From positions 11,930,953 through 11,994,952 of the forward strand of contig NC_088324.1 in the NCBI RefSeq assembly GCF_910592395.1: a stretch of 64,000 nucleotides of DNA, given 5' to 3'. A program made the translations under genes and the position numbers. The stretch comes from Lineus longissimus (taxonomy: Eukaryota > Nemertea > Pilidiophora > Heteronemertea > Lineidae). A model generated the notes under the pieces. That model was not told the origin of the DNA and searched no databases. It saw only the letters and a program-made list of their open reading frames with translations. This document shows positions 60,801-64,000 of this stretch, piece by piece; the first letter of the stretch is position 1, and each line of letters begins with the position of its first letter.

Positions 60801-63800
60801 CTGTAGATGGAGATGAAATTGGTAAGACAGTGCTATGAATTATTGTGTAAAGTAATTGAATTTGCTTTGAAGTAGATCGATCCATGTCAGTTGATGAAAT
60901 TTATCTGCAAGAAGACAAAAGAAGGGTGAATTATGGATCACTGTGAAGAAGTAAAGAAGCGAAGTTGTGGTTTTTTGCATATAATGCAGTCGTAGCGGAA
61001 CAGTTTAAACATAGTGATGTGTCATACTTTTTACGTGTTACTTCTAATATTGCATTGTGTATCCTCTTGTAATTTTGGTGGGAGAAATTTAATACTATAC
61101 CATGCATGCACGCAGGTTTTCTATGATAAAGACACTGATAAATGAGAGCAGGAAAGGTCAGCTTTAAAGTTCAAGTCAAGTGCTCTCAGTTCAAACCTGA
61201 GAGGTAGAAATAGCTATCTCAAGTCTGCAATCAAGTACTCTTCAGCGCACTGACTTTTGACAAACATTTTTCTTTCCTAATCTGAAGAGGGCCGTGATAC
61301 CTTTTACCTTTGAATAGGCCTATTTGCATTGTTCTTGACCTCAATTCAGAGTGTTTTAGGATCTGTTCGTGTTGTTCTTGCTTTAATACCCATTGCCTCA
61401 TGAAAACTGAACCTCACATGCGGGCATCGCGACTAACTGGCTTTCAGGCCTGAACCTTGAGGTGAGGTTCTGAAAAGTTTGTGAAACGTTTCACACATCC
61501 ACCAAGGACAAAAAGCAATTTTGAGACAAAAATCCGAGGTCAGGCCTTCACAAGACATTTACAAAAATCGCCCATTTAAAAATCAGATTAATTCTACTTG
61601 ACTTAAGACCTAAATTTCTACCTGCTATAAAATTCTTCATTATTGTCATTCACAATAAATATTATGTGATTTTAAAAAGGTATGTCGACGTAGAACCCTC
61701 GAGGGCATTCCGATTTTTAAATACATATAATTATAGAGTGTCCACAAGCCGCCAATCAATGTAGGCCGTGAACACATTGTTGGTTTACTTGTCTCGCAGT
61801 CCGACATGAGAGGTAGATAAAAATGTTTGAGGGACCACTACACGACTTGTGAACAACCTACCACTAACATTCTCCAATCCAATATAGGGCATAGGCCAAC
61901 AAGACCGCTCATTTTAAGGGCTGTTGTTGGTTGGAATCTGCTGGGACTGTACACCAATGTGAGAGAGAGAGCAAGTAATATCATAAATCGAACTTACATA
62001 AATGGTAGATCCATGCATTGGTCACAATTCATATCGCAGCAACCCAATATGGAGAAAACCAACGTCCTTATGCGAGGACACGCCAGAACAACACATCCAA
62101 TGACGCACATCCGAGAGGAATGTGCCAAACGATTACCGCAGGCTTCAACCAAATACGTGTCTAAGCTTACTTTGCTGTGAAAACATCCATTTTGAAAAAT
62201 GAGTTTTGGCACCATATGATGTTGATTGAATCAATAGCACAATAAGATCGAATCTTGCGGCTGTATTACAATGTGGCTGATATCGAATCCATTATCAAAC
62301 CATTTAGGTCAGTCTCATTGTAAAATCACAATAGTTTTTATAGTATTTTATTCTAATTTTGAATGGTCAAATCTGACAGATACTGAGTATCAAATGATAT
62401 GCTACACTAGAATATACATTTATCATTGTCATGAGATTAATTGAATAATTTACTATGCAACAGATGCCCCACAAGCAAACTTGAACAGACCGGAAATATT
62501 GAGCCATCGCACAACCAATCTCACTTCCAGTGGATTATCAATAATTCTTGATAAACTCAGTAGAGATGTTTACAATGCCATCGACCCACAATTTTTAACA
62601 GACCCTCCTAAATTGAATATCGGTAACTTTAATCATGGCCCTTGGGCAAGGTTTGTACATTCATTTCGAACAAGACAGTGCTACACACGAGATGACCTAT
62701 CCATTTTGCATCAAACTGGTACTTTATTAGATCTGCCAGTGGCATCTTAAATGTCATTACCTTCAAGTATTTTTGAGCAGGTATGACCTTCCTGGACAGC
62801 AGAAGACTGAATATACCCAAGATGGTATACAGATCATTACTTCGCTACAATAAAATCACAATGTTCAATCTGTACAAGGAATAGAATGACACAAAACCTA
62901 ACATTTATGTTTTGTGATATTAAAGAAAATACCTTACAAATGCAATGAATATTATTGTGATATTCCACCAATTACAATATCACTTCCCGATGAGAGATAT
63001 GCCAATTCAGCTGAGCTGATAAATTCATTTGTTCAATCCCTGCAAAACACAGTGGGATACAAATGTAACATGTAGAAAAATTGTGATCAACTCCTTAAGG
63101 TATAAAAGGCCTTACAAACGATACAAATATATGACTGTGATATTTGACCATCCCTGACCACCAATATATTAGGTACAATATCGATATTGACGAAAAAGAG
63201 GAGTATTTGAGGTATCTTTCAAAAGTGTTATCATTTACACTCCATTAGGTCTAGTTTGCAGGGGTCTCCGTCCAAGGCTGAGGTGTTTTGATAAAGATTG
63301 AGCACACGACAAGGCCAGATTGAGGTGAGGATAAGGCCAGTATTCAATGTGGGGGAAATCATGAATGTGTCCAAATTGTGTGCACACAAAAACGAGCCAA
63401 ACTCACCCTTTTACAAGACGGGTTGTTCCTCTTGTGTGGGGAATGAATGTAGACCTCCCCATTGGGTTGTATGTCAACACCAACACCCAACTTGTACCAC
63501 TGACCGGGGCTGCTCAGATATTTGCGATAAATCTTTCCCGTGCACATGTCACTTAGGATATGTCTCCTCGGAACATATGTTTTTATGATATTTTCTTGAT
63601 TGTGCAGACGAAGGAATATTGGGTGAAAAAAACAATTAATCCGAAAAATCTATTAAGGAATCGCTGAACAAATTTATCCAAGCGGTCAGAATATTCTTCA
63701 TTGCCTGATATTATGACTGAGTGTGGTGAATATCCTAACGACATGAATCATGAAACTATGACCCTTTCTGGACATACGATGTGTGTGGCACACTTTGTTG

Positions 63801-64000
63801 GGAAGGGGTGAGACAAACAGACACACTTTAAGCTACCAATGCACGATCGAGACTCAAGATAATGTCATGCGATAACTGTAAGAAACATTTTTAGGCCTAA
63901 GTGTGTAAGTTAGCATTCGACCATCAAACAGTCCATCCAGTTCAACAGGGCTTTTTTGACATGACCAGTTTTACATTCAAGATTACTAGTGCCTGTGAAG
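60801..64000 (-). other. Probable WHRN intron; no exon recognised
   Basis: PDZ1's binding loop and HN1 should lie upstream on the minus strand. I found no GF/LGF-I-RGG-like frame here, so they are probably beyond the window. Confidence 0.5.

Noticed and set aside
61827-62180. 117-codon plus-strand frame in the probable whirlin intron
   Set aside because: No recognisable domain, no splice context, and composition typical of a chance frame.
1-64000. tRNA, rRNA or CRISPR features
   Set aside because: None seen on reading; short tandem and palindromic repeats present are minisatellites or transposon ends.

Overview
The window is animal nuclear DNA. It has long AT-rich introns with GT/AG splice sites, short exons, and many small DNA transposons. 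Protein similarity and repeat style (TTTTAGCTCACC-type interspersed repeats, TTAA-flanked MITEs, many ACATGTAC-like words) suggest a marine invertebrate, either a lophotrochozoan or an invertebrate deuterostome. I cannot be more precise. Exon calls come from reading six frames, splice sites and phase by eye against remembered vertebrate family sequences; no search was run.

Layout. (1) About 1.5-36.4 kb, + strand: nearly all of a Slo2-family potassium channel gene, the KCNT1/KCNT2 (Slack/Slick) pro-orthologue. About 30 coding exons run from the cytoplasmic N-terminus through S1-S6 and the pore (TVGYGD), RCK1 and RCK2 to a C-terminus ending in TFV. Only the first coding exon(s) were not found. 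(2) 36.4-41.3 kb: repeat-rich intergenic DNA with a 600-bp direct repeat pair. (3) 41.4-43.1 kb, - strand: an intronless-CDS C2H2 zinc-finger gene (568 aa, 13 intact fingers plus 2 broken ones). (4) 43.1-48.1 kb: intergenic repeats, including a 1.1-kb TTAA-flanked inverted-repeat element and an array of CCACCGCGGTGG palindromes. (5) 48.2-60.8 kb, - strand: most of a whirlin (WHRN) gene, covering the end of PDZ1, PDZ2, the HN2 domain, a Ser/Pro-rich linker and PDZ3. The 5' exons (HN1 and start of PDZ1) lie beyond or were not seen. (6) 60.8-64 kb: no supported gene, probably whirlin intron.

Main discoveries. Both conserved genes contain apparent mutually exclusive or alternative exons. In the channel, two 106-nt exons (17903-18008 and 21099-21204) encode alternative versions of the RCK2 entry segment; 106 is not a multiple of 3, so using both or neither hits a stop in the next exon. 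A decayed third duplicate exon is also present. In whirlin, two in-phase exons (49798-49929 and 49371-49466) encode alternative first halves of PDZ3, each with its own carboxylate-binding loop. The channel also has three candidate 3'-terminal exons with different C-termini, only one carrying a class I PDZ ligand. Its DxRxxH-type sodium-coordination motif is replaced. A Slo-family channel convergent with a whirlin PDZ scaffold is notable because the Drosophila whirlin homologue Dyschronic is reported to regulate a Slo channel.
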